Positions 5,587 to 7,391 of a stretch of DNA of 7,391 bases are shown piece by piece. The stretch spans positions 1-7,391 of the forward strand of contig QHYO01000592.1 of assembly GCA_003224135.1 (NCBI GenBank), in the 5' to 3' direction. Origin of the DNA: Acidobacteriota bacterium (GTDB lineage Bacteria; Acidobacteriota; Terriglobia; Acidiferrales; UBA7541). Numbering within the stretch: the first letter of the stretch is position 1; each line of letters opens with the position of its first letter. Under the pieces are notes generated by a model. The model was given only the letters and a program-made list of their open reading frames with translations, did not search any database and was not told where the DNA came from. The translations under genes were made by a program, and so were the position numbers.

Positions 5587-6756
5587 ATGGCCATACCTTT
5601 GATTTACAACGTACGAAGTGTGCGTGCTCGCTGGACGTCCACGATCGTAGCCATTTTGGGGATTGCAGGGACCGTGGGAGTGTTCATCGCCATGCTTTCC
5701 TTGGCCCATGGATTCAAGGCAACGCTCGTCGCTTCGGGCTCTCCCGACAATGCCCTGGTGCTTCGCGCCGGGTCGCCGTCAGAGATGATGGGTGGTGTCA
5801 CGCTCGACTCCATAAAGGTGATCGCAGACGCACCGGGGATTGCACGCGACGCGAACGGTCCACTTCTTACGCAAGAAGTCGTCGGCGTAGTTCCCTTTCC
5901 TCTGATCAGCACGGGCACTGACGCGAACGTACAAATCCGCGGGGTTTCGCCGAACGTGCTGGACATCAGAAAGTTCACAAAGATCGCAACGGGACGAATG
6001 TTCGCGCCCGGCGTTTCCGAATTGATCGTGGGCAAAAATGCTTCGAGGACCTATGCCGGCTTGACGCTCGGTAATGTAGTAAATTTTGCCGGAGGGCACT
6101 GGACCGTGGTCGGCATTTTTGACGCCGGAGGTTCAGCGTTCGATTCTGAAGTGTGGTGCGATTCACATATTCTGAACGAAATCATGAAGCGCCCACCAAA
6201 CATCTTTCAGTCCGTCACCGTGCATCTTCAAAACACGGATTCGTTCCAAACCTTAAAAGACTCTCTGACCTCCGACCCACGCCTCAACGTGGATGTGATG
6301 CGCGAAATTGATTATTACGCAAAACAATCGACAACCATGACCACGCTCATCACGGTGCTCGGCGGACTGGTAGCAGCGATTATGGCCATAGGCGCGGTCT
6401 TTGGCGCTCTGAACACCATGTATTCGGCAGTGTCTGAGCGCGGTCGCGAAATCGCAACGATGCGCGCGGTAGGTTTCGGAGGCGCTTCAGTTGTATTCTC
6501 GTTCCTGGTGGAAGCTCTCTTGATTGCCTTTGTTGGCGGCCTGTTGGGTTGCTTAGCCGTGTTGCCTTTGAACGGACTGACAACCAGCACCATGAATTTC
6601 CAGACCTTCTCCAATCTTGCGTTTGCGTTTAAGATCACGCCCCAGCTCCTGGTACAAGGCGTCTTCTTCGCATTGGTGATGGGCGTCGTAGGCGGATTGC
6701 TTCCCGCTGCCCGCGCGGCCGCGCAGCCAGTCGCCACTGCGTTGCGTTCTCTATAG
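5587..6756 (+). CDS. FtsX/MacB-type ABC permease 2
   Basis: This intact 389-residue permease is the second membrane subunit of the exporter and probably pairs with permease 1 in the way LolC pairs with LolE. It has helix 1 (about 18-40), an extracytoplasmic domain (about 41-250, with WTVVGIF at 172-178 as the counterpart of the VGIY strand in permease 1), helix 2 (252-275), the conserved loop VSERGREIATMRAVGF (282-297), helix 3 (300-327) and helix 4 (352-372), then LLPAARAAAQPVATAL at the end, which is typical of FtsX-like permeases. The ATG at 5587 follows the permease 1 stop by 1 base and has GGAG at 5575-5578. It ends in TAG (6754-6756), evidence that TAG works as a normal stop in this genome. 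The sequence differs clearly from permease 1, so it is an old paralogue rather than a recent duplicate. Confidence 0.93.
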   Translation: MAIPLIYNVRSVRARWTSTIVAILGIAGTVGVFIAMLSLAHGFKATLVASGSPDNALVLRAGSPSEMMGGVTLDSIKVIADAPGIARDANGPLLTQEVVGVVPFPLISTGTDANVQIRGVSPNVLDIRKFTKIATGRMFAPGVSELIVGKNASRTYAGLTLGNVVNFAGGHWTVVGIFDAGGSAFDSEVWCDSHILNEIMKRPPNIFQSVTVHLQNTDSFQTLKDSLTSDPRLNVDVMREIDYYAKQSTTMTTLITVLGGLVAAIMAIGAVFGALNTMYSAVSERGREIATMRAVGFGGASVVFSFLVEALLIAFVGGLLGCLAVLPLNGLTTSTMNFQTFSNLAFAFKITPQLLVQGVFFALVMGVVGGLLPAARAAAQPVATALRSL

Positions 6757-6783
6757 CCGCCGCGCTTTTCAGGCCGGCGCCGC
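6757..6783. other. Convergent 27-base gap after the exporter operon
   Basis: This short GC-rich gap separates the end of permease 2 from the end of the beta-helix gene. It contains a TTTT between GC-rich arms, but the arms do not pair well and there is no proper T-tract on either strand, so I do not call a terminator. Confidence 0.5.
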
Positions 6784-7391
6784 TTACGGCACACCGATAA
6801 ATGCGCCGACATTCCAAGCCTGCCCTTGCAGGGACAATTGCACTTCGCCGGGCCATGCGGAGGACCCGCTCAGCCCTGTGTTGGAGGTCACGCTCAAAGC
6901 CGCGCCGCTGCCAATCGTTGGAGAACTGGCAAGAACGGCGAGCTCGCTGGGTTGAATTGGAGAGCTGGAGATAAACTCGGGATTCACTGTGCGCGGGTGC
7001 AGGTCGTAAGCAAAACTCGTCTGCCAGACTGAAAAACCTCCGCTCGACGCGAGCCAGCGGAAACTGAGCGGCGCCACAGGATTGTAGTAATCGTTGTGAT
7101 CGAATGCCAGCGTGGACATCGACACGCCCGATTCGATCTTCACCGCATTATGCGCACTTGCGGCGATGATGTTGTTCTTCACGGTGATGTATCCGGTGGT
7201 CGGAGTGGTGCTCGACGTGAACAGGTCGATTCCCGTCGAATTCTTCCAACAGGTATTTCCGTAGAATTGATGGCCCGTCCCGTTCGCGAGAAAGCATTCT
7301 CCGTTCGGATGATTCCAAACCACGTTATAAGCAAAAATGTTGTTTGAACTGGGGGCTGCGTTCGTGAACAGTCCGCTCTGCGCGTTGTCGT
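6784..7391 (-). CDS. Right-handed parallel beta-helix protein, C-terminal part (start lies beyond the right edge)
   Basis: The frame is open to the window edge on the minus strand. Codons before the GTG at 7323 read ...NNIFAYNV, continuing the same repeat pattern, so that GTG is internal and the gene is truncated by the window. About 202 residues are visible up to TAA at 6784-6786. Short repeats of the form N-x-(I/F)-x-x-N-x-(V/C)-x-N, such as NNIFAYNVVWNH, HQFYGNTCWKN, YITVKNNIIAAS and LAFDHNDYYN, are typical of pectate-lyase-like beta-helix rungs with stacked Asn. The tail (NPEFISSSPI..LAVLASSPTIGSGAAL..NVGAFIGVP) matches the usual closing segment, 'DPxF.. SPxIdxG.. xxGAxe', of secreted beta-helix proteins. 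It is probably secreted and acts on, or binds, polysaccharide, but the catalytic part is not visible and enzymatic activity cannot be claimed. It converges on the exporter operon and is unlikely to be part of it. Confidence 0.85.
   Translation of the reverse strand, partial: DNAQSGLFTNAAPSSNNIFAYNVVWNHPNGECFLANGTGHQFYGNTCWKNSTGIDLFTSSTTPTTGYITVKNNIIAASAHNAVKIESGVSMSTLAFDHNDYYNPVAPLSFRWLASSGGFSVWQTSFAYDLHPRTVNPEFISSSPIQPSELAVLASSPTIGSGAALSVTSNTGLSGSSAWPGEVQLSLQGQAWNVGAFIGVP

Noticed and set aside
6757..6783. Bidirectional terminator between permease 2 and the beta-helix gene
   Set aside because: The GC-rich arms around the TTTT do not form a good stem and neither strand has a proper T-tract.
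7321..7323. GTG as the true start of the beta-helix gene
   Set aside because: The upstream codons continue the Asn-rich beta-helix repeat (NNIFAYNV) without a stop to the window edge, and a 179-residue start here would lack a signal peptide.

Overview
The window looks like a chromosomal stretch of a diderm soil-type bacterium, most likely an Acidobacteriota member. The reasons are the fairly GC-rich coding sequence, the secreted imidazolonepropionase-like amidohydrolase, the secreted beta-helix protein, and an adaptor-ATPase-permease-permease exporter whose protein motifs match my memory of Acidobacteriota homologues. The taxonomic call is inference from family resemblance. No rRNA, tRNA, CRISPR array, insertion sequence or phage gene is visible.

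Layout. From the left edge to 725 (+) lies the 3' part of a coiled-coil protein whose start is outside the window. It converges, with a 3-base gap, on a secreted metal-dependent amidohydrolase on the minus strand (729-2039). A 361-base divergent intergenic region (2040-2400) separates that gene from a plus-strand operon: membrane-fusion adaptor (2401-3609), an 87-base spacer with a striking nested stem-loop, ABC ATPase (3697-4440), FtsX/MacB-type permease 1 (4437-5585) and permease 2 (5587-6756). After 27 bases, a minus-strand parallel beta-helix protein (6784 to beyond the right edge) converges on the operon.

How the genes work together. The four plus-strand genes encode an ABC3-type (MacAB / DevBCA / LolCDE-like) efflux or envelope-export machine. 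The cytoplasmic ATPase would drive a heterodimer of two four-helix permeases by mechanotransmission, and the adaptor would link them across the periplasm to a TolC-like outer-membrane channel that is not encoded here. The substrate cannot be read from the sequence.

The most notable point is that permease 1 is interrupted by a single in-frame TAG at 4926-4928, at a site where the family, as I recall it, has tryptophan (TGG). The reading frame continues intact on the other side. The same base change creates an AGGAG ribosome-binding-like sequence 9 bases ahead of an in-frame GTG, so the locus is either a fresh nonsense pseudogene, a stop-restart split gene, or a sequence error. The adaptor also appears to lack about 9 residues of its beta-barrel domain. 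Together these suggest an exporter that is decaying or altered. I see no convincing new type of biological system here; the findings are lesions and RNA structure within a known transporter architecture.
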